64,000 bases of DNA from NCBI RefSeq assembly GCF_014636095.1, contig NZ_BMDV01000009.1, positions 31,600-95,599 of the forward strand, in the 5' to 3' direction. The notes beneath the pieces were generated by a model, which was not told the DNA's origin, did not search any database, and saw only the letters and a program-made list of their open reading frames with translations. Below are positions 55,285 to 63,963 of the stretch, one piece after another (the stretch's first letter is position 1; each line of letters opens with the position of its first letter). The stretch is from Acinetobacter modestus (GTDB lineage Bacteria; Pseudomonadota; Gammaproteobacteria; Pseudomonadales; Moraxellaceae). The translations under genes and the position numbers were made by a program.

Positions 55285-56508
55285 TTAAGCGACTTTAATT
55301 GTCGTTTTATTTTCATTCTTCATTAAGTGTATCGCGAGTGCCAGACCCATAACTAAGACCACAGTGACACTCAAATTAATTCCAATCCATCCAAAATGCT
55401 CCCAGACCAAACCACCACTACTCCCAAGCAAACTTGAGCCCATGTAATAGCAAAAGAGATAAAGTGAAGAGGCAACTGCGCGATATTGTACCGCTTGAAC
55501 GGATACCCAACTACTGGCTGTCGAATGTGCCGCAAAAAATGAAAAGGTAAAAATGGTAAGACCCAACAAAATTGCCCATATTGATGAGATAAGTGTAATA
55601 AATAAACCTATAATCATACTCAACAATAAAACAGGTAATACTTTAGCGCGTCCATACTGAAAGCCCCATCGTGCGGCTTTAGGTGAACTATAAATCCCTG
55701 CCAAATAAGCAATCGAAATCAAACCAATCCAAGTTTGCGATAAATGAAATGGTGCTTCTAATAAGTGATAACTGATATAGTTAAAAACTGTGACTAGACA
55801 GCCCATTAAAATAAAGCCTTGAGCAAATAAAATTCGTAGTTTCGAGTCTTTTAGATTTTGCTCAAACGCTGCTTTAAAACGTGAAAATCGGAATGGAAAT
55901 GGCTTGAAATGCTCTGATTTGGGCAACAATAAATAAAATAGACAAGCAATAATAAAATTTAGAAAACCAATGATATAGGTTGCAGATTGCCAAGAAATGA
56001 AGTCAACCAATACCCCTGCAATTAAACGTCCACCCATGCCGCCAATCGCTGTGCCAGAGATATACAATCCCATCGCAAAACCGATATCTTTCTGCGCAAT
56101 TTCTTCGCCGATATAAGTCATTGCAACGGCTGCGACCCCACTCACGGCTAAACCAATGAGAATACGGGTGCTGAGAAAAATCTCCCAAATTGGAAAAGAA
56201 GCACTAATCAATAAGAGAATCGAAACGAGGAATAAGGCATAAACCATGATCGGTTTACGTCCAAAACGATCAGAAATAAAACCTGTGAATAACAGACCAA
56301 TTGCTAAGGCGACGGTAGAAAAGGATAAAGGAAAACTACTATGCGTCGGTGTAACCTGAAAGAATTTTGCAAAAATTGGCATCATTGGTTGTACACAGTA
56401 CAAAGATGAAAAGGATGCAAAACCAGCAAAAAATAAAGACCATAAAATCGCAGTAAACGATTTTGAACCATATTCGATATGGGTTGGACGTGTAACTGAT
56501 TCAGACAT
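55285..56508 (-). CDS. YnfM-type MFS transporter
   Basis: Twelve-helix major facilitator protein (407 aa) of the DHA1/YnfM-like group, often described as arabinose or drug efflux. N-terminal SLYCVQPMMPIFAKFFQVTPTHSSFPLSFSTVALAIGLLFTGFISDRFGRKPIMVYAL contains motif A and the CVQPM signature typical of YnfM. The cytosolic loop after helix 6 (KSEHFKPFPFRFSRFKAAFEQNLKDSKLR) is also typical. Substrate unknown. No regulator is adjacent; the gene is preceded by 78 bp before the phytase-like gene. Confidence 0.85.
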   Translation of the reverse strand: MSESVTRPTHIEYGSKSFTAILWSLFFAGFASFSSLYCVQPMMPIFAKFFQVTPTHSSFPLSFSTVALAIGLLFTGFISDRFGRKPIMVYALFLVSILLLISASFPIWEIFLSTRILIGLAVSGVAAVAMTYIGEEIAQKDIGFAMGLYISGTAIGGMGGRLIAGVLVDFISWQSATYIIGFLNFIIACLFYLLLPKSEHFKPFPFRFSRFKAAFEQNLKDSKLRILFAQGFILMGCLVTVFNYISYHLLEAPFHLSQTWIGLISIAYLAGIYSSPKAARWGFQYGRAKVLPVLLLSMIIGLFITLISSIWAILLGLTIFTFSFFAAHSTASSWVSVQAVQYRAVASSLYLFCYYMGSSLLGSSGGLVWEHFGWIGINLSVTVVLVMGLALAIHLMKNENKTTIKVA

Positions 56509-56586
56509 GAGGACTCCTTATGCCTGAACAGTATACGCTTTCAGCCAAAATGCGGAATGATCATTTCGGCTAATTTTACCCGACGT

Positions 56587-57840
56587 TTAAAATAATGCTT
56601 TTGGTAAACGGATTTGAATAATTTCATTATCATCAGCTTGTTTCGCATTGCGTCCTGATGATCCTGGGAAGTTATTGTCATTCAATACAGTCAACGTTGT
56701 ACCATTTTCAATAATCACATCTTCAATGGTTTCAAATGGGAAAGCAAAGACAGAACCTGTGCCAATATCTCCTTCTCGTACTGTACCAAAAAGAGCATTC
56801 GGATTAGATATTTTGATTAAATCGACGAGATCTTCACGTGCAACCGCTTGTTTCGGTTCGTTAAATTTTACACGAATCAGCTTCTTATAACCGCCTAAAT
56901 TATTTTGACTTGCATCACGTTCAATGATGATACCTTCTTTATCATTAAATAATTGGAAATCACCAATGTTGGTGGCTTTACTGTTCAAAGCAAACCAATA
57001 GTATTGTCCAGTATATGCTTTTTTCTGTAGATCAAATTGAGAGATTAAAAGTTGTCCTGTAGCATCATTCACCAAAGGTTTTTCAAGCAATGGATATAAA
57101 TATTTACCATCAGGTGAAATGGCCATACCTTCAAAACCACCACTTCGTTGGACTAAAGGTTCAACATAGTTGATATTGGCTTTATTGAACTGGTTTTGTG
57201 GTGAACGCAATTCTTGCGTTGAATTCAATGGATTTGGTAGTGGAATAGGTGCATCTAACAATATTCCCTGTGCAGAAAAATGTAACAGATAAGGACCAAA
57301 TTCATCCCCAATCCAATACGTCCCATCTGCCGCACGTTGCATCGATTCAGGATCAAAATCCGCTCCCGTCAACAAGCGGTCTGCGGTATTTCCATTCACG
57401 ATCTCAAAAGAAATACGTTTATTAGGATCACGTAACTGAATAAAGCTTTGTACAGTAACCTGCCCTGTGCCCTTGGTTTTGGTTCTAAAGTCAGCTTTTA
57501 TCTTATAAATGCGTAATAAGAAATCAGCGGAATTGTCTTGTGTACCAAAGCCATTATCTGCCATCGCCATGTAACTATCATCATCATTTTTTAAAGCAGC
57601 AGAGAAGCCCTGCACAGGTTGCCCTTTAAATGGAGGATAAATACCATTCGCACCACTCACTGCTTTACCAGAATCAGGTCCTGCCGCATAGGTTGCTACA
57701 GGAAGTTTGGCAAAAGCGATAAGCGTTGGTTCAGTAACTTTATCTGTAGAAGTCGTTTGATCTTGATGATTATCATCATTACAGGCACTTAAAACTAAAG
57801 CAGTACAACACAAAAGCATCACTAAAATTTTCTTGTTCAT
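56587..57840 (-). CDS. Esterase-like/phytase-like lipoprotein
   Basis: Exported lipoprotein of 417 aa with lipidated C20 (LVLSAC). The mature part matches the esterase-like activity of phytase family: FSAALKNDDDSYMAMADNGFGTQDNSADFLLRIYKI, FDPESMQRAADGTYWIGDEFGPYLLHF and GGFEGMAISPDGKYLYPLLEKPL. Such proteins are suspected phosphoesterases of the beta-propeller phytase type. A Pho-box-like array upstream (57886-57936) supports a role in phosphate scavenging, paralleling the lipoprotein at 40047-41894. Actual substrate unknown. Confidence 0.85.
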   Translation of the reverse strand: MNKKILVMLLCCTALVLSACNDDNHQDQTTSTDKVTEPTLIAFAKLPVATYAAGPDSGKAVSGANGIYPPFKGQPVQGFSAALKNDDDSYMAMADNGFGTQDNSADFLLRIYKIKADFRTKTKGTGQVTVQSFIQLRDPNKRISFEIVNGNTADRLLTGADFDPESMQRAADGTYWIGDEFGPYLLHFSAQGILLDAPIPLPNPLNSTQELRSPQNQFNKANINYVEPLVQRSGGFEGMAISPDGKYLYPLLEKPLVNDATGQLLISQFDLQKKAYTGQYYWFALNSKATNIGDFQLFNDKEGIIIERDASQNNLGGYKKLIRVKFNEPKQAVAREDLVDLIKISNPNALFGTVREGDIGTGSVFAFPFETIEDVIIENGTTLTVLNDNNFPGSSGRNAKQADDNEIIQIRLPKALF

Positions 57841-57885
57841 AATTTTATACGTTTGGTAAAATTAGAAAAATTTAATCAATTTTTG

Positions 57886-57936
57886 ATGACGCTTTGACTG
57901 CAATAAAATGAAATCTTTATGGCGAAATGATGACAT
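57886..57936 (-). promoter_or_regulatory. Pho-box-like array upstream of the phytase-like gene
   Basis: On the minus strand the 7-bp units ATGTCAT, TCGCCAT, ATTTCAT, TTGCAGT and GCGTCAT occur at exact 11-bp intervals. Matches to CTGTCAT are 6, 4, 5, 3 and 5 of 7. The phasing is right but the match is weaker than for the array at 41951-41990. Confidence 0.4.
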
Positions 57937-57956
57937 TTCCTTAGAGTGTGTCCTCC

Positions 57957-58361
57957 CTATAACTTAGTGGGATGATATTCGCCTGAAATCGCTGCTTTTA
58001 AAAAATTTTGAAAGGTTGGACACTGCATATGATTCTCTGCTGGGCATACTGCAGCATGCTTTAGTCCCTCACTGATAAAATGTAAACGTCTTGTCATCTG
58101 TTCTAATTGTTCAGCTTTGTCTTTCAACATTTTCCGATCAAGTTCAGGTTTCCCATCTTGTCCAAACATACTTGCAATCTCATCCAGAGAAAAACCAGCT
58201 GCTCGACCTAATGCAATTAAAGCCAATTGATCTAATACCTGCTTTCCATACTGTCGCCGCAAACCATGTCGTCCTATCGATTTGATCAATCCTTTCTCTT
58301 CATAAAAGCGCAATGCAGATGTTGTGACATGTGCTCTTTTTGAAACTTCACCAATATCCAT
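57957..58361 (-). CDS. MerR family regulator
   Basis: Metal- or redox-type MerR activator of 134 aa. Winged helix-turn-helix MDIGEVSKRAHVTTSALRFYEEKGLIKSIGRHGLRRQYG is followed by a dimerisation helix and a C-terminal CPAENHMQCPTF with two cysteines that could bind a ligand. The ORF extends upstream, but the ATG at 58361 has AGAGG and fits the family N-terminus. It is divergent from a three-gene operon, with the operator in the 81 bp between. The inducer is unknown. Confidence 0.85.
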   Translation of the reverse strand: MDIGEVSKRAHVTTSALRFYEEKGLIKSIGRHGLRRQYGKQVLDQLALIALGRAAGFSLDEIASMFGQDGKPELDRKMLKDKAEQLEQMTRRLHFISEGLKHAAVCPAENHMQCPTFQNFLKAAISGEYHPTKL

Positions 58362-58370
58362 AAATACCTC

Positions 58371-58401
58371 TTGACTTAAAGTTGACTTTAACTTGCACAA
58401 T
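58371..58401 (+). promoter_or_regulatory. MerR-type promoter with 19-bp spacer
   Basis: TTGACT (58371-58376) and CACAAT (58396-58401) are 19 bp apart. The spacer holds the perfect dyad TTAAAGT-TG-ACTTTAA (58376-58391). Over-long spacers with a central dyad are the hallmark of MerR-activated promoters. It would drive the operon that starts at 58443. Confidence 0.65.
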
Positions 58402-58442
58402 AAATTTATCAACTTTTATTTGGAAAAGATCAAGGTGGTGAA

Positions 58443-58934
58443 ATGAATATTTTTAAAATATTACTCTGCATTTTGAGTCTCGGAATTGGTGCAACACTGA
58501 TCATGGATCTTTGGTTATTGATATTAAAAAAATTCAATATCCCAAGCTTAAATTTTGCCTTACTTGGTCGATGGATCGGGTGGATTTTTCGTGGAAAAAT
58601 TCAACATAAATCAATTGCTCGTAGTCCTGAAATTCGACATGAAGCTCTACTCGGTTGGGTTGCACACTACAGTGTTGGAATTATTTTTGCTTTCAGCTTT
58701 ATTTTGATCGTTGGACAAAATTGGCTCTCACAACCGCAATTATTACCTGCACTCTTATTTGGTGTCATTACGGTTTTGATTCCTTTCTTGATTATGCAAC
58801 CCGCAATGGGTTCTGGTATGGCTGCATCTAAAACACCACACCCTTTTATCAATCGTATTAAGAGTTTGATTAATCACAGTATCTTCGGATTTGGGTTATT
58901 CCTCACCGCTAAATTATTAAATTTTTTTAATTGA
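58443..58934 (+). CDS. DUF2938 family membrane protein
   Basis: Four-helix inner-membrane protein (163 aa) of the DUF2938 family, often adjacent to MerR regulators and flavodoxin-like reductases. Typical segments: LGIGATLIMDLWLLILKKFNIPSLNFALLGRWIGWIFRGK and PFLIMQPAMGSGMAASKTPHPFINRIKSLINH. Function unknown. First gene of the presumed MerR-controlled operon, 10 bp before the next gene. Confidence 0.85.
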   Translation: MNIFKILLCILSLGIGATLIMDLWLLILKKFNIPSLNFALLGRWIGWIFRGKIQHKSIARSPEIRHEALLGWVAHYSVGIIFAFSFILIVGQNWLSQPQLLPALLFGVITVLIPFLIMQPAMGSGMAASKTPHPFINRIKSLINHSIFGFGLFLTAKLLNFFN

Positions 58935-58944
58935 GAACTGAATC

Positions 58945-59508
58945 ATGAAAACGATCGCAATTATTTATCATAGCCGTCAGGGACATACGCAATTTATCGC
59001 CGAACAAATCCAAATCGGCGCTGCAAAAATCAAGGGTATAGAAATCGATTTATTTACTGCTGAATCATTGATGTCTAAACCAGAGCCTCTCATACAATAT
59101 GATGGACTCATTTGGGGAAGTCCGACATATTTAGGTGGCGTTTCAGGCACATTGAAACAATTAATGGATATGACAGGAGGTTTATGGAAAAAACAGAGTC
59201 TTACAGGCAAACTAGCAGCAGGATTCACCGTTTCATCACTCCCTGCAGGCGATAAACAGTCAACGTTGATTTCACTTTTTACTTTTTGTATGCAACACGG
59301 AATGTTATGGATGGGTAATCCGATTTTACCTGAACAGCATCAAGGAATTGCTTATACAGAAGCTGCAAATCGTCTAGGATCTTGGTCTGGACTTATGGCA
59401 CAAGCAGAACATGCTAGCGCAGCAAATGCTTTTGATTTCGGTAATATTAAAACCGCTCGGTTATTCGGGCAAAACTTTGCTGTGCAGTTAAATACAATTC
59501 AGAGGTGA
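58945..59508 (+). CDS. Flavodoxin-fold NAD(P)H-dependent oxidoreductase
   Basis: WrbA/flavodoxin-like FMN protein (187 aa). The phosphate-binding loop YHSRQGHTQFIAEQI is at residues 8-22, and WGSPTYLGGVSGTLKQLMDMTGGLWKKQSLTGKLAAGFTVSS is the typical flavin-contacting region. It probably reduces quinones or other electrophiles. Its place in an operon under a cysteine-containing MerR protein suggests response to quinone, aldehyde or thiol stress (inference). Confidence 0.85.
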   Translation: MKTIAIIYHSRQGHTQFIAEQIQIGAAKIKGIEIDLFTAESLMSKPEPLIQYDGLIWGSPTYLGGVSGTLKQLMDMTGGLWKKQSLTGKLAAGFTVSSLPAGDKQSTLISLFTFCMQHGMLWMGNPILPEQHQGIAYTEAANRLGSWSGLMAQAEHASAANAFDFGNIKTARLFGQNFAVQLNTIQR

Positions 59509-59512
59509 TCCA

Positions 59513-59743
59513 GTGAAAGCAGCCACATTACTATTTCCACTTATTTTGTCTTGTATGATGTCATTCATCATCTCAGGCATCACGACCTTTAAAGCAGTGG
59601 GATTGGTCAATCATTTCTTTTCAATGTGGATGTCAGCATGGATCATCGCATGGATGTTTGCCTTTCCAAGTGTATTAATTTGTGCACCTATTGCCCAAAA
59701 ACTGGTTGCTTGGATTATTAAAACTGCAAAATTAAGGCACTAA
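59513..59743 (+). CDS. DUF2798 family membrane protein
   Basis: Two-helix membrane protein (76 aa) of the DUF2798 family (LSCMMSFIISGITTFKAVG, WMSAWIIAWMFAFPSVLICAPIAQKLV). It starts with GTG at 59513 behind GAGGTGATCC, only 4 bp after the flavodoxin gene, so it belongs to the same transcript. Function unknown. Confidence 0.83.
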   Translation: MKAATLLFPLILSCMMSFIISGITTFKAVGLVNHFFSMWMSAWIIAWMFAFPSVLICAPIAQKLVAWIIKTAKLRH

Positions 59744-59931
59744 TCTATAGCGAGTTGATGAATCTAATCAAATAGACAAGCTTTGACCTAATGTTGAAGC
59801 TTGCTCTAAAGGATTGAGTCAAGTCTGAGATATAAAAAGCAAACCTTTTTGCCAACTAAGCATTATTGATCTAAAACAACCTGTTTTCTATTATCCGCTA
59901 GCTTTTATATGATGGATCACCTTTCCGCTCA

Positions 59932-60495
59932 ATGATGACTCAAAATTTCTTTCACTTTTCTTTATCTAAAACCACCTTCATTAACTTGTGTATTATTCTA
60001 TTTAGCAGCTGTATAACTGCGGCTTGTACACATACAAAAGTAGCCACCATCAATCACACTCAGCAATTTTCAAATGGCATTCAAAACGCTTTTTCAGTTC
60101 ACCCGACAACTGCAAATCGTGTTGCTCCAATGATTTTGCAAAGTGCTGAATCTTATAATATTTCTCCACATTTACTTGCCGCATTAATTCGACAAGAATC
60201 AAGCTATATTACAAATGCAACATCTTCAGCCGACGCTGTTGGCTTGACCCAAGTTCGTCCCAAGTTTTGGCAACAAACTTGTTTAGGCAATCTTTATGAT
60301 GAACAAATTAATATTAATTGTGGAGCTTACATTCTCGCCAAATACTATCAAGCAACTGGAGATTGGATGACGGCATTAGGCTACTATAATGTTGGCCCTA
60401 CAGGTTACAAAAACAGTGTTTATATGAGGAATCAAGCACATCGATATGCAAATTCAGTAAAACGCCATGAAAAAACATTAAAGGAAGCACTATAG
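59932..60495 (+). CDS. SLT-domain lytic transglycosylase lipoprotein, copy 1
   Basis: Murein lytic transglycosylase of family 1 type, 187 aa. A signal segment ending ITAAC would lipidate C32 (weak lipobox). The catalytic glutamate is in LIRQESSYITNATSSADAVGLTQVRP, followed by INCGAYILAKYYQATGDWMTALGYYNVGP. It is one of two tandem paralogues; both end in SVKRHEK and KEAL/KKAL. It cleaves glycan strands with formation of 1,6-anhydromuramyl ends (family knowledge). ATG ATG at 59932 gives the start. Confidence 0.83.
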   Translation: MMTQNFFHFSLSKTTFINLCIILFSSCITAACTHTKVATINHTQQFSNGIQNAFSVHPTTANRVAPMILQSAESYNISPHLLAALIRQESSYITNATSSADAVGLTQVRPKFWQQTCLGNLYDEQININCGAYILAKYYQATGDWMTALGYYNVGPTGYKNSVYMRNQAHRYANSVKRHEKTLKEAL

Positions 60496-60664
60496 TTGCA
60501 TCATGTACGTTTAAACGTACGCGAGTTGGGGTAATTAGCGAATATACGACTAAAGTTTAATTATCTATGATATGAATCATAAAGAGATAGGATGTCTCAT
60601 TCAGAACAACAAGAAACACAGGATGTGGTCGTTGACAGGAATTAACGGCAAGAAACCAAATATG

Positions 60665-60695
60665 AAAAAGCCTCGACAGGATGTCGGGGCTTTTT
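60665..60695 (+). terminator. Intrinsic terminator between the two SLT genes
   Basis: 14-bp stem (AAAAAGCCTCGACA with TGTCGGGGCTTTTT, one G-U pair) and 3-nt loop, 170 nt after the copy 1 stop codon. It isolates copy 2, which therefore needs its own promoter. Confidence 0.85.
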
Positions 60696-60798
60696 CTATT
60701 GATAAAGAGATATTCACATGATCATAAAGTAACTATTATTGACTCATCTATTCGTGGTTAATACCATCCATCTAACTTCATCGGAACGGTTTATTATT

Positions 60799-61374
60799 TT
60801 GCAACGCATATTCATTCATAAAGACCACAACAAACTTATAAAAAATCTATATGGATTTACTGTAAAGCTAGGCTTGATCGTGATTGCAATCAGTATGGCT
60901 GCGTGTAGCAGTTTAAGCGGATCATTCGCCAATCGCTCTACTCAGTTATCATCTGGACTACAAACAGCCTATTCTGTTTCTCCAAATACAGCAAATCGCT
61001 TATCCCCAATGATCGTGCAAAATGCAGAGCGTTATGATGTATCACCCACTTTACTCGCTGCGCTCATTCGCCAAGAATCAAATTATAATAGTTCAGCACG
61101 CTCCCCTACAGGTGCGATCGGTTTAACTCAAATAGTTTCGACTCATTGGCGCCAGTCTTGTCCTGGCAATCTTTATGATGAAAATACTAATATTAATTGC
61201 GGTGCATATATCCTATCAACCTATTATAAATCAGCTGGCAGCTGGTCAAAAGCCGTAGCGTATTATAATGTTGGGCCATCAGGTTATGAACGGAGTTTTT
61301 GGACACGCCATAAAGGTAAAAAGTATGCTCGTTCAGTAAAACGTCATGAAAAAATCTTAAAAAAAGCCCTATAA
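60799..61374 (+). CDS. SLT-domain lytic transglycosylase lipoprotein, copy 2
   Basis: Paralogue of the preceding SLT protein, about 191 aa from TTG 60799. The start is uncertain: the frame is open back to 60739, the first ATG lies within the lipobox, and TTG 60799 with GGAACGG upstream gives a credible lipoprotein signal ending SMAAC. The catalytic glutamate is in LIRQESNYNSSARSPTGAIGLTQI. INCGAYILSTYYKSAGSWSKAVAYYNVGPSGYERS matches copy 1 closely. Ends at the terminator at 61389-61420. Confidence 0.82.
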   Translation: MQRIFIHKDHNKLIKNLYGFTVKLGLIVIAISMAACSSLSGSFANRSTQLSSGLQTAYSVSPNTANRLSPMIVQNAERYDVSPTLLAALIRQESNYNSSARSPTGAIGLTQIVSTHWRQSCPGNLYDENTNINCGAYILSTYYKSAGSWSKAVAYYNVGPSGYERSFWTRHKGKKYARSVKRHEKILKKAL

Positions 61375-61388
61375 AATAAAGAGTAAAT

Positions 61389-61420
61389 AAAAAACCATGC
61401 TCTTAAGCATGGTTTTTATT
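61389..61420. terminator. Bidirectional terminator between SLT copy 2 and cysK
   Basis: AAAAACCATGCT and AGCATGGTTTTT pair around CTTA, with flanking A and T tracts. It separates convergent stop codons at 61374 and 61436. Confidence 0.85.
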
Positions 61421-61435
61421 GGCTAAATAATGAAA

Positions 61436-62437
61436 TTACGCTTCGTCAAACAAACCTTCAAATAACACCGAAGACAAATAACGCTCACCACTATCAGGTA
61501 AAATTACAACAATCGTTTTGCCTGCATTTTCAGGGCGTTTAGCAATTTGTGCCGCCGCCGCCAATGCTGCACCGCTTGAAATACCCACTAATATCCCTTC
61601 TTGCGTTGCACACTTTCTTGCCCACTCAATCGCATCCGCACTATTCACTGGCAACACTTCATCGACCAAGTCTAAGTCTACGTTTTTAGGAATAAAATTC
61701 GCACCAATCCCCTGAATTTTATGCGGTGCTGGCGTGATGCTTTCACCATTTTTAGTTTGGGTAATGATTGGAGATTCAGCGGGTTCAACTGCAACAGAAT
61801 AAATTGGCTGATTCTGAACTTGCTCAAAATAACGTGAAATTCCTGTAATTGTCCCGCCAGTACCAACACCCGCAACTAGAATATCAACTTGTCCATTGGT
61901 TGCCTGCCAAATTTCAGGACCAGTCGTATCAACATGAATTTGAGGGTTGGCTGGGTTTTCAAACTGTTGTGGTAGGAAATAAAGCTCAGGATTTTCAGTG
62001 GCTAAACGAACAGCTTCATCCACCGCACCTTTCATGCCCTTAGCAGGCTCGGTCAAAACCAAATTCGCCCCTAAAGCTTTTAATACTTTTCTGCGCTCTA
62101 AGCTCATACTTGCGGGCATGGTTAAGGTAATAGGATAACCTTTTGCCGCTGCAACAAATGCTAAAGCAATACCTGTATTACCACTAGTCGGTTCAACAAT
62201 ATGCATACCCGTTTTAAGTACACCACGTTTTTCCGCATCCGCAATCAACGCTGCACCAATACGGCATTTTACTGAAAATGCAGGATTGCGGCTTTCAACT
62301 TTTGCCAATACTGTAGCATCTGATTTAATCAAACGATTGATACGAACTAAGGGTGTATTGCCTATCGCTTCTGCATTATTCGAGTAAACTGCTATACCTA
62401 AGTTGGCAGGCGTTGGAAATTGCTGATCAGTCGACAT
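61436..62437 (-). CDS. cysK: Cysteine synthase A
   Basis: PLP-dependent O-acetylserine sulfhydrylase (333 aa), last step of cysteine synthesis. PLP lysine K57 in [25 protein letters not shown] substrate loop, and [15 protein letters not shown] phosphate-binding loop. [19 protein letters not shown] is characteristic of CysK rather than CysM. It has an extra N-terminal 12 residues relative to E. coli. The last residues FEGLFDEA differ from the usual CysK end. Stand-alone gene, 110 bp from the next. Confidence 0.95.
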   Translation of the reverse strand: MSTDQQFPTPANLGIAVYSNNAEAIGNTPLVRINRLIKSDATVLAKVESRNPAFSVKCRIGAALIADAEKRGVLKTGMHIVEPTSGNTGIALAFVAAAKGYPITLTMPASMSLERRKVLKALGANLVLTEPAKGMKGAVDEAVRLATENPELYFLPQQFENPANPQIHVDTTGPEIWQATNGQVDILVAGVGTGGTITGISRYFEQVQNQPIYSVAVEPAESPIITQTKNGESITPAPHKIQGIGANFIPKNVDLDLVDEVLPVNSADAIEWARKCATQEGILVGISSGAALAAAAQIAKRPENAGKTIVVILPDSGERYLSSVLFEGLFDEA

Positions 62438-62546
62438 TTTATTTCCTTATTAGATTTGGAATGATTCTTAAGCATTATAAAACTGGCTGCACTCATGATG
62501 ATAGTGGAAAAACTTTAGTACTTCAGATTAAATACTTAGCTTTATT

Positions 62547-63206
62547 CTAATGCTTAAAATTATTCACAATATTATTAAGTGTCTCTCGCATACTAGATAA
62601 CACATTTTTATGACGTACTAAAACTGTTTCAGAGCCATGAAAATCTTCAGGGTCGAGAAAAAGTTTTGGTAGATCTCTAACTAAAACCCCTCTTTCTCTA
62701 GGTGTAAGTATCTCTAAAGCATGGTTTTTTATTGCTTCAACCATTTGGTGCATTCTTGGATTAGCTCCTTGCTCTAATAGTAAATCTAGAGTTAATTCAA
62801 ACTCCTCTAACGAGGGAGCACCTTCAAGTACTGGAGCTATAATTTGTGTCAGTGGTGCCATATTCTGAGCTGGTAATCTATATGTATATAAAGTGTCTAA
62901 AGCCATTATCTTTTTGTTTTTATCGGAACCTAACCACTCTTTTACTTTACTCCAAGGCACTCCCAATAAAGCAGCACCCTCTCCCCAATGAGTTGACAAT
63001 GGAGATTCAATATTATTTTCAATCCAATCAATAGCTTCAGAACAACCTGTATATGCTAATAATTTAGAGTTAGATGATCTAAGGGCTGGACTTTGTTGGA
63101 TTAAAATATCAATTAACCAATCAAACGTTTCCTTAGCTCCCTGCTTCTTTAACATCTCAGCCATTGGCTCTGACAAATCACTTAAATCTGCTTGCAGTAG
63201 GTCCAT
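62547..63206 (-). CDS. Hypothetical protein, 219 aa
   Basis: No named family recognised. The protein is soluble and largely helical, with a repeat-like look (LRSSNSKLLAYTGCSEAIDWIENNIESPL, LEEFELTLDLLLEQGANPRMHQMVEAI), reminiscent of ankyrin- or HEAT-like immunity proteins. Codons are AT-rich. It lies between cysK and a second unknown gene, all on the minus strand next to an rRNA operon, a common site for strain-variable genes. No toxin gene is visible in the window. Confidence 0.65.
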   Translation of the reverse strand: MDLLQADLSDLSEPMAEMLKKQGAKETFDWLIDILIQQSPALRSSNSKLLAYTGCSEAIDWIENNIESPLSTHWGEGAALLGVPWSKVKEWLGSDKNKKIMALDTLYTYRLPAQNMAPLTQIIAPVLEGAPSLEEFELTLDLLLEQGANPRMHQMVEAIKNHALEILTPRERGVLVRDLPKLFLDPEDFHGSETVLVRHKNVLSSMRETLNNIVNNFKH

Positions 63207-63318
63207 AGTTTTAATTATTTCTCTCTTAATTATAAATAATCCAAATCTTGATATTGATCAGCATTTCAATCATAAGATACGGTTTGCTTTAAATACAAAT
63301 AAATAGCTTTCTCAATTT

Positions 63319-63819
63319 TTATAGCTCTTCCCAAGTAGCAATTAAGTCTTTTGCTGTAATCGACCAGATATATTTCCCTACCCATTCAATATTATGAGTG
63401 AACATTTTCTCATTATGTTCATAACCACTCCATGGATCAAAAAATAAAAACTCATCATAACGCCACATAAAGGGATTTACTGAGATATCTTTTTGATGAG
63501 AAATATTGAGTTCTAGCAAACCTTGATAAATCAATTTAAGTCGAAAAGGCTTTTCTTTATAGTCTCTATGGTCTTTCTTAATTAATGTAAGGATAAGATG
63601 AGCTGTTTCTTTTCCAAAATCAATGATCTCAATATTCTGTAACTCACAACAATATGGAGCCGTTGAGCCACTTCCGCCATGCCACTGCTCGGAAGCAATC
63701 AGATCTAGAACACTCGTTGGTAATTTATTTCGATTTTCTCTTAAATATTCATTATAAGCTTTAAAAATATACTGGGAATTACCTATATGATCTAACTGAT
63801 CACTTAATTTATAAACCAT
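63319..63819 (-). CDS. Hypothetical protein, 166 aa
   Basis: Unknown soluble protein with conserved-looking aromatic segments (SEQWHGGSGSTAPYCCELQNIEIIDFG, NPFMWRYDEFLFFDPWSGYEH) and a mixed alpha/beta pattern. It resembles small immunity-type or SMI1-like proteins in general appearance only. It lies 112 bp upstream of the 219-aa gene in the same direction and 100 bp from the rRNA terminator. It may share a transcript with that gene. Confidence 0.62.
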   Translation of the reverse strand: MVYKLSDQLDHIGNSQYIFKAYNEYLRENRNKLPTSVLDLIASEQWHGGSGSTAPYCCELQNIEIIDFGKETAHLILTLIKKDHRDYKEKPFRLKLIYQGLLELNISHQKDISVNPFMWRYDEFLFFDPWSGYEHNEKMFTHNIEWVGKYIWSITAKDLIATWEEL

Positions 63820-63919
63820 ATTTGCTCTTTAAATACTATTTGTTTCATATATGGGCGAAATATACTACAACTATGTACAATATTTTTTCTTATTCCACTA
63901 TATTTCTCCCCTCGATAAA

Positions 63920-63953
63920 AAACACCCCCTCTGCATTAGCGGAGGGGGTGTTT
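63920..63953 (-). terminator. rRNA operon terminator
   Basis: 12-bp perfect stem (AAACACCCCCTC, 63920-63931, with GAGGGGGTGTTT, 63942-63953), very GC-rich core. On the minus strand it follows the 5S rRNA by about 10 bp and continues into a T-run. It ends the leftward rRNA operon that enters from the right edge. Confidence 0.85.
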
Positions 63954-63963
63954 AGTATTTAAA

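Noticed and set aside
60561..60710. Short open frame of about 49 codons between the SLT genes
   Set aside because: It runs through the terminator stem and has no proper ribosome site spacing.
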